NCBI GenBank assembly: GCA_002794785.1
Contig: NBBA01000001.1
Location: 434,001 to 498,000 of the forward strand
Source of the DNA: Coniferiporia sulphurascens
Lineage: Eukaryota > Basidiomycota > Agaricomycetes > Hymenochaetales > Hymenochaetaceae
DNA length: 64,000 nt
Direction: 5' to 3'
Below the pieces are notes generated by a model. That model was not told the origin of the DNA. It ran no database searches and was given only the letters and a program-made list of their open reading frames with translations. A program made the translations under genes and the position numbers. Of this stretch, positions 43,114 to 52,077 are shown piece after piece. How positions within the stretch are numbered: position 1 is the first letter of the stretch; each line of letters opens with the position of its first letter.

Positions 43114-43124
43114 GGCTCATAACC
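43114..43124 (-). other. Copia primer-binding site (initiator tRNA anticodon arm)
   Basis: On the minus strand GGTTATGAGCC follows the 5' LTR by one base. It is complementary to the anticodon stem-loop of initiator Met-tRNA (stem around CTCATAA), the half-tRNA priming known from Drosophila copia and some other Copia elements. Confidence 0.6.
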
Positions 43125-43382
43125 TCTTAAAATCTACACACATTGTGGTAGACAATGAGGTGCAGTGGTGAAGTAGAGGCAAAGGTGGGTTATCAGCATA
43201 AACCGATGTATTTCTAGGGCGAGACCAGCTCCCCTTATATACATGTTCCGTGGGCTAGTACTACTATAACTATCTAGCTCCTGTATCATATGGCATTATC
43301 ATTGCGTTATCGTTTACTTAGTAAGGTGGTTGTTCATATGACCATGTACTATATTTACGTCGTTCATTATATTTATTTAATA
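43125..43382 (-). repeat. Copia 5' LTR
   Basis: Matches 37083-37361 and the split solo LTR. Its inner end (tcttaaaatctac) adjoins the primer-binding site, its outer end (ttatatttatttaata) adjoins the orphan DUF6533 flank. Confidence 0.85.
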
Positions 43383-44060
43383 GAAAAGGACATAGAAGCA
43401 GGTTTGGCCTGAAGTGTCATACATGTACCACAAGTTTTACAAATAGTCAAAGGGCTGTTGAGCTATAAGAAAGCATAAAGGACTTGACCCGATAACAAAG
43501 GCCATACATCTTATACTCAGATGACTGCCTGTTATAACTTCCTTGTCTTTACGACCAGTATAGGTTTGCCCCACCTTAGAGTAAGATGTGGCCATTTCAA
43601 GAGCATACACTTACAGTACAACACTACTATGTGATTTAGTGCCTACAGAAACTTAAAAGGTCTCTGGTGAGTCCTGATTGGCTAAGTTGCAAGAAGCAGT
43701 CCACAAGCTAGAAGAAGGAAGTCAGAATCAGATGCAGATGGCAGATGGAAAGGGACCTGAAAGAGCGGAGTTTAAAGCTGGCCTTGTCTTCGTGACATAG
43801 AACCCAAAAAGTGGCTCCGAGAAATCTCGCTTCGTGATTAATTGTGACAGTCTATTGGTATCAGTTCATTTACTAGGCAGACTCTTATGCACCTGAGTTT
43901 AATCTGGTGACTACACTGCGACAAAGTAAAAAAGAAAAGAGAAAGAAGATTTACAAAAAGATACCAGGACAGTGCATCTTTTGACACAGATGGTTTCTGC
44001 ACGCAGGTCCAAGCCACAAATTTCCGTTGGGATTGTATGACATAACCAGCCGAATGCGGA
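43383..44060 (-). other. Orphan upstream flank of DUF6533 copy 7
   Basis: Matches 34690-35230, the flank of copy 6, including the ctgcacgcaggtccaagccac block (44000) that also stands at 35221. It has lost its gene: the 5' exons that should follow on the left are replaced by the Copia element. Confidence 0.6.
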
Positions 44061-44069
44061 CTTTAGTAA

Positions 44070-44180
44070 GCGCATAAGCAAGCTAGGCGACGCATATATA
44101 TTAAAGAAACGCAGGAATGAAACCGAAGGATAGCCTGTTCGATCGTATCTCAGCTCGAATCCTACAAGTAGCCAAGGGAC
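44070..44180 (+). repeat. Direct repeat shared with 23262-23375
   Basis: About 110 bp with few differences from the copy at 23 kb. Placed between the orphan flank and the ABC-transporter fragment. Confidence 0.65.
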
Positions 44181-44334
44181 TATCGAACAAGGGAAAAGCG
44201 GGAGGAGCTCGGGGGAAATCAGAATCAGAATATATCATACACAAATAGATACAATGATAGGACCAGCCGTGCTGGCAGGGCCCGATAACTTTCTTGGATT
44301 GAGTTCTACATATCATGGACTGCAAGATCATGAA

Positions 44335-44745
44335 ATTTGAACAAAAAGCCGTGCGGTTCGAGCATCACATCAGCTCCTTGGATGACTGGCTATATATATA
44401 TTTCCAGGCAGTCCTTCTTGTGCGCGAGCGAGGGAACGGTACGAATCGCCCCTGTCGCTTCACATGCGAGCTGCACAGACGCTTCGTGCGCCTTCTCGTT
44501 ATCCTGATCTTCCAATGCAATGAAACGAAGACCAGCAGAGACGAGGAGAGGTATGCAAACGACACCAACAAGAGCAAACTCAGGCTCTTACTGGAAGGCG
44601 ACATTAAAAATGGCGCTGGTAATAATCACCGCAACACCCCAGACGATCAGTGCAAAGGTAACACCGGCAAGACCAATCACCTTCTGAGAATTGTTGCTCA
44701 AGCTCGCAGGCGCAGAGCATCGGATGCTCGCTTTCGTCTGTGATG
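44335..44745 (-). pseudogene. ABC transporter (MDR/Ste6-type) transmembrane domain fragment
   Basis: The minus strand reads SLSNNSQKVIGLAGVTFALI, VWGVAVIITSAIF, NVAFQ, a TAA, then ALVGVVCIPLLVSAGLRFIA, DQDNEKAHEASVQLACEATG and AIRTVPSLAHKKDCLEIY. This is the second-half transmembrane domain of a full-length ABCB-type exporter: a helix pair followed by the KAHE..AQLA(C/S)EA...IRTV motif that precedes the nucleotide-binding domain. Besides the TAA, an extra TA in ataTATATA shifts the frame, after which YSQSSKELM and a stop follow. No other part of the transporter is present. It is a fragment left by rearrangement. Confidence 0.75.
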
Positions 44746-44984
44746 GGATGCCCTAGGCCACATGACTAATCCGGCTTATGCTGCGACTGGACATACATAA
44801 AAAGGCAAGTTTTGGGCCAGCCGGGGCTCGGCATCACATAAGAGGCGATACCGCGGGGCCCGTCAATTGGGCGAGATCTAACCTTCTACCTAAAGGTATC
44901 GGGAAAAAGTGTTGGAAAAGTTACTGAATAGTTACGTTGCGATTCGCTCTATGCACAGGAAATTCGAAAACGCACACCGGGATC

Positions 44985-45165
44985 TATGCAAATTGTATGT
45001 CATTTACTCTCCGAGCCCTCACCTCCATTGGCACCTCCTTCGGTAGCCTCACCGAAATGTACCAACAATTGACAACCCACTATGCAGGGTAAGGTAGTGG
45101 TTACCAAAACATCCAACACGATTCCAGTCGCTGTGTTGGTAGAGTCGTCTTGATCAGCCGGAATC
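44985..45165 (-). pseudogene. DUF6533 last-exon remnant (copy 8)
   Basis: Reads DQDDSTNTATGIVLDVLVTT, then LPCIVGCQLLVHFGEA and TEGGANGG, matching the last exon of the other copies; a small deletion then shifts the frame and VNDIQFA is found in another frame before the stop. Only this exon is left. It marks the right end of the amplified region. Confidence 0.65.
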
Positions 45166-45519
45166 GATCTGCGCAAGGCTTGTCACTGTGCTCTGGGCAT
45201 TCTATAGCAAACGGTCGCAGTTCTTTTGGTGGAGATCAATGGATCAAGTTATGATAGCTGCAAATGAGGAGACGCTCTCCATCGCTTTTTCACATCCTCT
45301 CGGGACGTGAAGTGCTTCTCTTCTTTGCATCCTCTTCAAATACATTAATATATTAGCTTTGAAGCACGACCCCGTCATACTTACGTGCGCAGTTGTGAAT
45401 TTGTAAAAATCGACCTAGTCGATGCGACCAGCTTGGGCCATTGTTTGGTCTGTGTTTACCGGAGGCGACAACCATGCTAACGAGCTTGTGCTCATAATTA
45501 TCGTCGAGTTGTTTCCCCT

Positions 45520-45760
45520 TCGACGTTCACCGTACAAGCGAGCTCGAGTGTATGAGCGCCGGCGTTGTCCCATCGTTATTGGCGATGTCCACGAGCGGCA
45601 ACAGGGCACGCGTGCACGAGCACCAGCGAGCCCATGCGCATATAATTGACGCCGACATACACCTCGCCAGCAAAGGTGCTGTGCATGCACGAACATCGTC
45701 AACAATGCAGATGCTGATCTTACCAGCAGGTATATAAATGTTGTCGTCGGCACTCCGTGC
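45520..45760 (-). pseudogene. Possible ankyrin-repeat remnant
   Basis: One minus-strand frame contains LPLVDIANNDGTTPALIHSS, which resembles the turn and first helix of an ankyrin repeat (DxxNxDGxTPL). No second convincing repeat can be read in the same frame, and several frames overlap here. The rest of 45170-46470 shows nothing I can assign. Confidence 0.3.
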
Positions 45761-46472
45761 GCACTGTGACTGCAACTGTTCGAACTGATAAATCTCGACG
45801 CCTGCACAAGCCCGCTAACTTCGCAACAAACAATTCAACAATATCAATCCCATTTATTTCGCGGGACTATAGTATCACAACAACCTACCTGATATTATAC
45901 TTCCACAGACACCCGGGGTGTCCCCCCGAAATCCGACGTATCCGCCGTGAAATGCTTTCGGATTAAAGGACAGTATCAGCCAATGTTGGGAACACACCGG
46001 CACGCCGGCACGACGTTTTCGCTTCTTTTTCACTTAACATTGGGCTTTCTAGTGGACTTATTCGCAAAAATAAAGACAAGGACACATACCGAAAAATGAC
46101 CGATATTTTAATTCTGCTCTCACGGAAGTTAGAGCATCTCAATCAATATCCACCTTCTTCCAACGCGCAAGAATGCTCATATTGCTTCGCTAGCACTCCA
46201 TCTTCTCAGAAGCGGACACGAAACATGCGAAGACCCTGAAAGATTTGCTTGGCATGACTGGCACGGCTTCCAACGAACTCCGGTGTAAAGCCGTACCTTT
46301 TCCTTTGCTCTTGGTAAGACCACATGACCGAGGCAATTATCTGCAACTCACCGTGGGGCGCACTAAAGACTCGGAACGAGGTCGGGGCGACATATCTTTT
46401 TCGTCCCTGCTTTTCGGAAAAACGAGTGGTTATCGAGTCTTTTTCCTGGGAACATGGGACTGGACGACTCGG

Positions 46473-46479
46473 TATAAAA
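46473..46479 (+). promoter_or_regulatory. TATA box of the AA9 gene
   Basis: ggTATAAAAaga stands 60 bp before the start codon at 46539, a normal distance for a strongly regulated fungal secreted-enzyme gene. Confidence 0.55.
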
Positions 46480-46538
46480 AGATGATCCATGTTGCAGTCA
46501 GCTCCTCACAACTGTCTTGCAGTTCCTGCCCGAAAGTC

Positions 46539-47494
46539 ATGTTCGGTATCCAACTTGTCGCGGTCCTTCTCGCCGCCAGCTCTGCGCTCGCGCATGTCCG
46601 TATGACGGCCATCTCGGTCAACGGCGGCGCGTTCGTAACTGACTCAGTGCGCCTGCCTCCGTCGAACAGCCCGGTGACGGACCTGACCTCGGTTCGTAAA
46701 ATCCGTTGTTTGGATTGTATCCAGTGGTACTGAACCCCATTCCGTTTTCAGGACGATATCGTAAGTGCTCCGTACTCGGAGAAGTTGAGTACCTATGACG
46801 AAGGGCTACGTAGATATGCAACGTGAACGGTGACATCCCCGTATCCGGGATCACCACCGTTCCCGCTGGCGCGACCGTCGTTGCGCAGTGGGATGCCGGT
46901 GCGCACCCGGGCCCGAACCTGGTATACATGGCCAAGGTATCGAATGCGACTACCCCGACGATCACAGGTCTTTCGTGGACGAAGGCCAGTCCCTTTGAAT
47001 AGCATACACGGACCAGCCGTACTTACAAGAACACCACACAGATTTCCCAGCAAGGTATCGTCGACGCCGCGCTCGGCTCCTCTGCCGGAGGATGGTCCTC
47101 ACCGCTACCGACTGGCCAGTACAGCTTCACGATCCCAAGCACAATCCCTGCAGGCCAGTACCTCCTGCGCGTTGAGACCATCGGTCTGCACGTCGCGTCG
47201 ACGTACCCGGGTGCGCAGTTCTACTCGTCCTGCGTGCAAATCCAGGTTACAGGCGGAGGCTCGAGCAGTCCCTCGGGAGTCTCGTTCCCTGGCGCATATG
47301 TCGGCTCGGACCCGGGCATCACGATCAACATCTACTACCCTGTTCCGCAGACGTACACATTCCCAGGCGGAGCAGTTTGGCCTTCTGGTATGTGTTTAAG
47401 CATCTGCAATAACTGTAAAAGATCGCCTTTAGCTGATTTTGTAACTTGAATAGGCTCCACCGAGAACGACAACGACGCCGGTGACTGGTCTTAG
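46539..47494 (+). CDS. AA9 lytic polysaccharide monooxygenase
   Basis: A secreted copper enzyme that cleaves cellulose oxidatively. Deduced exons: 46539-46691, 46752-46760 (9 nt), 46814-46984, 47042-47387, 47454-47494; together 239 residues. The signal peptide MFGIQLVAVLLAASSALA leaves histidine as the first mature residue (HVRMTAISVNGG), as the copper-binding histidine brace requires. Later come RLPPSNSPVTDLTS, the first cysteine (ICNVNG), the second histidine in AHPGPNLVYMAKV, and the LLRVETIGLHVAS and AQFYSSCVQI block with the axial tyrosine and second cysteine. No CBM1 follows; the tail is short and acidic. The third intron (46985-47041) must use a GC donor, because its removal gives WTKISQQG in line with the family while retention gives a TAG. 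Family length and order fit well. Confidence 0.85.
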
Positions 47495-47629
47495 TCGTAA
47501 TAGATTTACTTGCTTTAAGAAGTGTGTAGAAAGTACAACAAAGACAAGTTTGTTGTCGAGACACTTGAATCACGAGTTGAATTGAGGGATGTTTGTGCAA
47601 CAACATATCCTAAGTCAAGAAAAAGTATA

Positions 47630-47701
47630 CTCTCTGGCGGGGAATCGAACCCCGCTTTCGCGCGTGACAGGCGCGTGTACTAACCGATATACTACCAGAG
47701 A
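47630..47701 (-). tRNA. tRNA-Asp (GTC)
   Basis: 72 nt, no intron. Acceptor TCTCTGG pairs with CCAGAGA, followed by discriminator G. The anticodon loop is CTGTCAC (anticodon GTC) on stem CGCGC-type pairs, and the T arm has GTTCGAT. Typical eukaryotic A-box (TATATCGGTTAGT) and B-box (GGTTCGATTCC) are inside. The T-rich stretch on the minus strand just below 47630 is weak. Confidence 0.95.
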
Positions 47702-47993
47702 TGAGTTTTATATGAAAAAAAAACAATAGGGTGCGCATATGATTTATAGGGGGAAAAAACCAAGCTCGTAGAGGACACAAACCTCCTCAGGATTACGATA
47801 AATACGCTAAAAAGCAAGAAATAAAAGATTACAGACTTATACGACAGGACCAACTGTACGGTAGCGACACAATTTGTCTATTACGTATTAAAGTTAGGTT
47901 CCCACGGTCAGACTCCCGCGGGCAATTGCCGTTCGCCCCGTCAGCTGTCTTTTTCGCGGTCGACCTTCGTTCCAACAACCGTCTATCACATCC

Positions 47994-48236
47994 ATGGCTC
48001 GTCGTTCAGCACCTCCTGGCTCAGGCCCTTCTTACATGGCGCCTTCATACGGTAGCGCACCTCGGGGTCGTCTTCTGGACCCGAACGAGTCGTGGTTCTC
48101 GCGTGTATTCCGCGAGGAGATTATTGCGCCTCAACATCTCCCAGGAAACATCAGCATCCTCACCAGCACGGCGCTCTTTGTGGGCGGTATCGTCGCCTTA
48201 CGGCAGTGGGGAGACATTTTAACCGTAGGATTGTGA
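47994..48236 (+). CDS. Small tail-anchored protein, TOM6-like
   Basis: An 80-residue single-exon ORF. The N-terminal half is polar (MARRSAPPGSGPSYMAPSYG, then a WFSRVFREEI segment); the C-terminal half has one membrane helix (ISILTSTALFVGGIVALRQW) and a very short tail. The plan, an amphipathic W..R.(F/Y)R segment followed by one helix close to the C-terminus, resembles TOM6, a small subunit of the mitochondrial outer-membrane import pore. I rely on shape and weak similarity only; another small mitochondrial or ER membrane protein is possible. Confidence 0.45.
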   Translation: MARRSAPPGSGPSYMAPSYGSAPRGRLLDPNESWFSRVFREEIIAPQHLPGNISILTSTALFVGGIVALRQWGDILTVGL

Positions 48237-48239
48237 ACG

Positions 48240-49600
48240 GTTCATCAGAGATGAGAGAAAGCCGAGTGGGTACCGGTCATTCTTTTTATACCCCTGTTTT
48301 TTTCTGACGGTGTGATAGACCTGGGCTTTTAACTCCTACCTCCGGTTCTATTCTGAAAACCCCGGCCGCAGAAACCGGTCATCTCGCCAGACACATCCAC
48401 GGCTCCACTACCAACTCATGTATTGCTACCTTGCTCGCATATTGCAATTCGTATAATGAAGCATCCCTCTTTCCGCAACGTGTTGTCCACCGAGTTTGCT
48501 TAGCTCATAATGATTTACCGTGTTGGACAGATGGGCTTATTTGTCGCGATGCCGCGAATATCCCGCATTTGACGGACGCTTAGACCTCACTACGTTGTCG
48601 GAGGGTTTGTCTTTGCTGCCGACAATTCTGTTCCTCCTGCTGGATACTGTCTCTATCCCCGATTTCGCGAATGCGCGGGTGCAACGTGTTAAGTTCAAGA
48701 AGGCAGTACACCACAGGTTCCATTAGCGTTATCAAGATGATGTCGCGCAAGTGTTTTACCATCAGCCCCATCATTGAGCTCACCCCACGCCTGCTGCCGA
48801 GTTACACGGACTTAATTTCTGTTGAGCTTAAATCAAGTACTTAGAGGCTTAGCTAACTTATGCGACAACTTTTGTTGGTATAGAAGTGATGGCGCTGCAG
48901 ATATAGATCAAGCTCTAGCTTTGGCATAGTCTGGGCGGTCAGACAGATGTTCTGACTCCCAGGGAGAGGAGGGCGGCTAGCCGCCTTAGCAATGCCAAGC
49001 TGAGTCGAGCTCATCGGGTTGCGAACAAGAGAAGAAGTTGACGACCTCCGCAAGTAGCGGCTGCGGATTGTGAGCGTAGTTTCACTCAGTCCATGTTGAG
49101 GAAGCCCGTAGCGTGCCGGGCTGTCCCGAGGTAACCTTGTGAATCCCCGGTATGAAATAGCCTTATGCTTACCGCCTTCTGATTCGTCCGTACAATGAGA
49201 GTAAAACGCACAAATGGCTCGTCCCATACATGCCATCAACTATCAACCCCAAAGATCGATTGACACTTGCCCATGAGATTCGAAGGGCCGGCGTTTCTCG
49301 AGGGGATGCTCGCTTATACGCTAAACTGGGGGTGCCAAGTCTCCTGGTTCCACAGTTCGCTTCTCCGCGAAGTAGAAGAGATTACGTTCGTCACTTACGC
49401 GCCCTTGGCGGCATGGTCGGGGAGCCAAGAATAAACACGCCGGCTTGGCCCCAAGCCTGCAAGGTCATACAAAACCTCATTCCATTGCGGCAGACAGATT
49501 CAACGCGCAACTTTGCTTCCATCCACCTCTCTTATCCCCGCACAAAGCATCCAAGCTGAAGAACTCGAGCATTGCTTAAACCCTGTAGCAAAATACGTCC
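48240..49600. other. Intergenic, short unassigned ORFs
   Basis: Open frames of 60-128 codons overlap on both strands (48520-48726 +, 48853-49239 -, 49230-49559 +). The last (PKDRLTLAHEIRRAGVSR) is the most protein-like but has no motif I know. Nothing else was seen; the final few hundred bases should contain the promoter of the kinase gene at 49630. Confidence 0.35.
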
Positions 49601-49629
49601 GCATCTGCTTTGTGTAACCGACGTCCAAC

Positions 49630-51430
49630 ATGCCATCGTGGGTGAAGCTGAAGTACTCCATCAAAGACCTCAAGGATGCGTTCCGGAAACAACCAGCTTC
49701 TTTTGAGAAGAAGAAAAACTATGAGTATCGGCGAGTCGTTGGGAAAGGGACGTTCGGGAGAGTTATGGTGAGCCGTTACTACAAGCGGTACTTGTGAAGA
49801 CCACTAACGAGCGTTGAACAGCACGCGAGATGGTACGATCCCGAAAACTCCGAATCTGACGACGCAGACTCCGAGGGCAGGTCGGTTGCCCGGGTATGCA
49901 AGAAGCCTGTCGGGAGGGATGTCGCGTTGAAGGTTGTGAAGAAGTCAATATTGAAGAAAGTTGAGAAGAATATTGTCTTGTTTGAGGTGGATATTCTTCG
50001 TAAACTAAATCACAAGAATGTGGTATGCTCCTTTATCTTGATCTTTTCATAAAAAATTCGCTAACATGTGCGTAGGTTAAGTTCTACGAGTCGTTCGAGT
50101 CGCATGACTGCTATTATTTGTCTTTTGAGCTCGCCGCGGGTGGCGAACTGCTTGACCGCCTCATTGAACGCGGAGGCAAATTCACGGAGTCGGACGCAAA
50201 AGATGCTGTCAGGTAGGTATTGAATCGTGAAAGTAGGACAGATCTGAATACTTACGATGTATCCTTCAATCAGGTCCATTCTGCACGGCGTACAATACTT
50301 ACATGATAATGGTATCCTCCATCATGACTTAAAGTACGCTTATTTTGAAGCATCCTAACACCGATTCTGACGTGTTTGCTAGACCGGAGAACATCCTTCT
50401 TCGTACGAGGGATGCAGACGCGGATATCGTTCTTGCGGATTTTGGCGCGTAAGTTCCTTGCCCTCTTCTCCCGGCTGGACTATTCATTAAGTGATTTCAT
50501 CCGTAGGGCTCGACACATCTCTGCACCTGATGGACTACTATTCTGTGACACAGGAACATACGACTACTCGCCGCCCGAAATCTTCACGCGTGAAGGACAC
50601 GGATTCAAACTTGACATCTGGGCCGTCGGGTACGTGCTCTTGCTGCATCCTATTTCTTCGACTTGCTGATAATGTCCTGATTTCATAGTGTTATTACCCA
50701 CATAATCCTCTCTGGGATGATGCCCTTCCCTAATGACAGTCTGGCCTCCCTCGAGCACGCAATCATGCGCTGCGAGCTCGTATTCTCAGGTCAGTACTGG
50801 ACAAATGTCTCCGAATCGGCAAAGAACTTCGTCAAAACGCTTGTTCAAGCTGAGCAGGGAGCGCGGCCCACTGCTGCTGAAGCACTTGCACACGAGTGGC
50901 TCGCTAGCCCGCCCGCAGAACTCGATCCGGACGCGGCGGTGGTGTCCGTGGCGGACCTCCCCGGCTTACGCGAAAACTTCAACCTGATTGCGCGTGCACG
51001 ATGGCGTGCGGCGATCGTCGGTGCAATCGCTGTGAACCGCATGCGGGAGGCAGGCGCTGTGGCTACGCGCAGACGGACCCGACAAGAGGCGGAGGACAAG
51101 GCGCGATCGTGCCCACGCTCACGAAGCGCCCACGCCCGCTTAGGTGGTGGAAGCTCGGAAACAAAAGAGAACATGAAGGAGCTCGACCGACTGGTTGCTT
51201 CCGGTATTCTGTGGAAGGGCTCAATGCCGCGGAAAGGCTGGGAGGACTCGGAGGACTCGGGTTCAAGGACTTCTCGGGCGACGCAATCCACGGGTGCGGC
51301 GACCAGTACGACGTGGACAACAGACAGTGGAATTGATATGGAAGATCTTCATGGGGAAGATATGATTGGGTGGCGAACTCCGCCACTTAGATTAGAGGCT
51401 AAGGGATCACTCGAACAAGGCCTTCGGTGA
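49630..51430 (+). CDS. CaMK-type serine/threonine protein kinase A
   Basis: Seven exons: 49630-49767, 49822-50022, 50076-50212, 50274-50333, 50383-50448, 50507-50629, 50689-51430; 488 residues. A protein kinase of the CAMK group: glycine loop [17 protein letters not shown] lysine after an acidic insertion, [25 protein letters not shown] hinge, LHHDLKPEN catalytic loop, LADFGA metal site, SPPEIFT activation-segment end, [14 protein letters not shown]. The residue before the catalytic aspartate is histidine (HHD) instead of arginine, so it may not need activation-loop phosphorylation in the usual way. The C-terminal part has the [17 protein letters not shown] segment, which in this family overlaps autoinhibitory and calmodulin-binding sequence, and then a disordered tail. 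Substrates unknown. Confidence 0.88.
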
Positions 51431-52000
51431 AAGTAGAAATTTAGTCATTCTTTTTGTTCGCTCTTTTTTGGATTGTATGTATCGCTTTGTATTATTCTCG
51501 ACGGATGCTTTTAGTTTATATCTGCTTATATTATGGCGAATTAGCACTAGTTTTTATGTTTTCGCTAGTTATAACTTAGTACATTCAGGCTCCTGAACGA
51601 AGTCCAAAATATGATCGGCGTAGCGGCCTTCTCGGAGACTCGGACTCGGACTGGTTGAACGCTTACTGCTATGACTTCGGCTCTGGATAAACCCATCCAC
51701 TAATTGTTCATACTAATCGCTCGAAGCAGAACTCTGTCCAAAGGCGCTCGCACTGCTGCTGCGATATCCGGGGACAAAAGCGCCGCCGACTCAAATCGGT
51801 CTCTTACTAAGATCATGATCCTGAATTCTCGTACTGTCGGATGTGCTCTTATCGCAGTCGTTAAGGCACGATAGTCGCTTATACGCTTATAACAGAACAA
51901 GAGAACTGCAGAGAAAATCACGAATATGAACCTTTTGTTAATCTTAGGCCTCCCATATGTAGCTTCGCCACTTTTTAGGTCATAACCTGTGTGGTGGTGG
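51431..52000. other. Intergenic between kinase genes A and B
   Basis: Contains the 3' end region of gene A and the promoter of gene B. A 73-codon frame on the minus strand (51921-51700) has no recognisable motif. Confidence 0.4.
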
Positions 52001-52008
52001 TATAAAAG
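52001..52008 (+). promoter_or_regulatory. TATA box of kinase gene B
   Basis: TATAAAAG about 70 bp before the ATG at 52078, preceded by a short gtggtggtgg run. Confidence 0.5.
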
Positions 52009-52077
52009 AGCTCCCCTTCGCGGCTTTCCCTCACTAAACTGAAGCTGGCTTCTGCACTACCGACATCACTAGAACAT

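Larger units (their letters stand above)
37083..43382 (-). mobile_element. Decayed Copia LTR retrotransposon, 6.3 kb
   Basis: Minus-strand element with LTRs at 43125-43382 (5') and 37083-37361 (3'), a primer-binding site next to the 5' LTR, a purine tract next to the 3' LTR, and gag, protease, integrase, RT and RNase H in Copia order. The LTR ends are TATTAAATAAATA ... GATTTTAAGA rather than TG...CA. The LTRs differ at many sites, the coding region has several stops and frameshifts, and two foreign inserts sit in the RT. There is no target duplication. The family also left the split solo LTR at 7644-9384. Confidence 0.9.

Noticed and set aside
37083..43382. Target-site duplication around the Copia element
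   Set aside because: Left flank (actgc) and right flank (gaaaa) do not match in any register I tried.
44101..44604. Plus-strand 142-codon ORF at 44315-44743
   Set aside because: It is antisense to the ABC-transporter fragment, which has clear family motifs on the minus strand.
45415..45960. Five overlapping ORFs on both strands
   Set aside because: Mutually overlapping with no shared motif; only a short ankyrin-like phrase is kept at low confidence.
48853..49559. Two opposed 109-128 codon ORFs as genes
   Set aside because: No recognisable motif, and each covers the other; reported only as unassigned intergenic frames.
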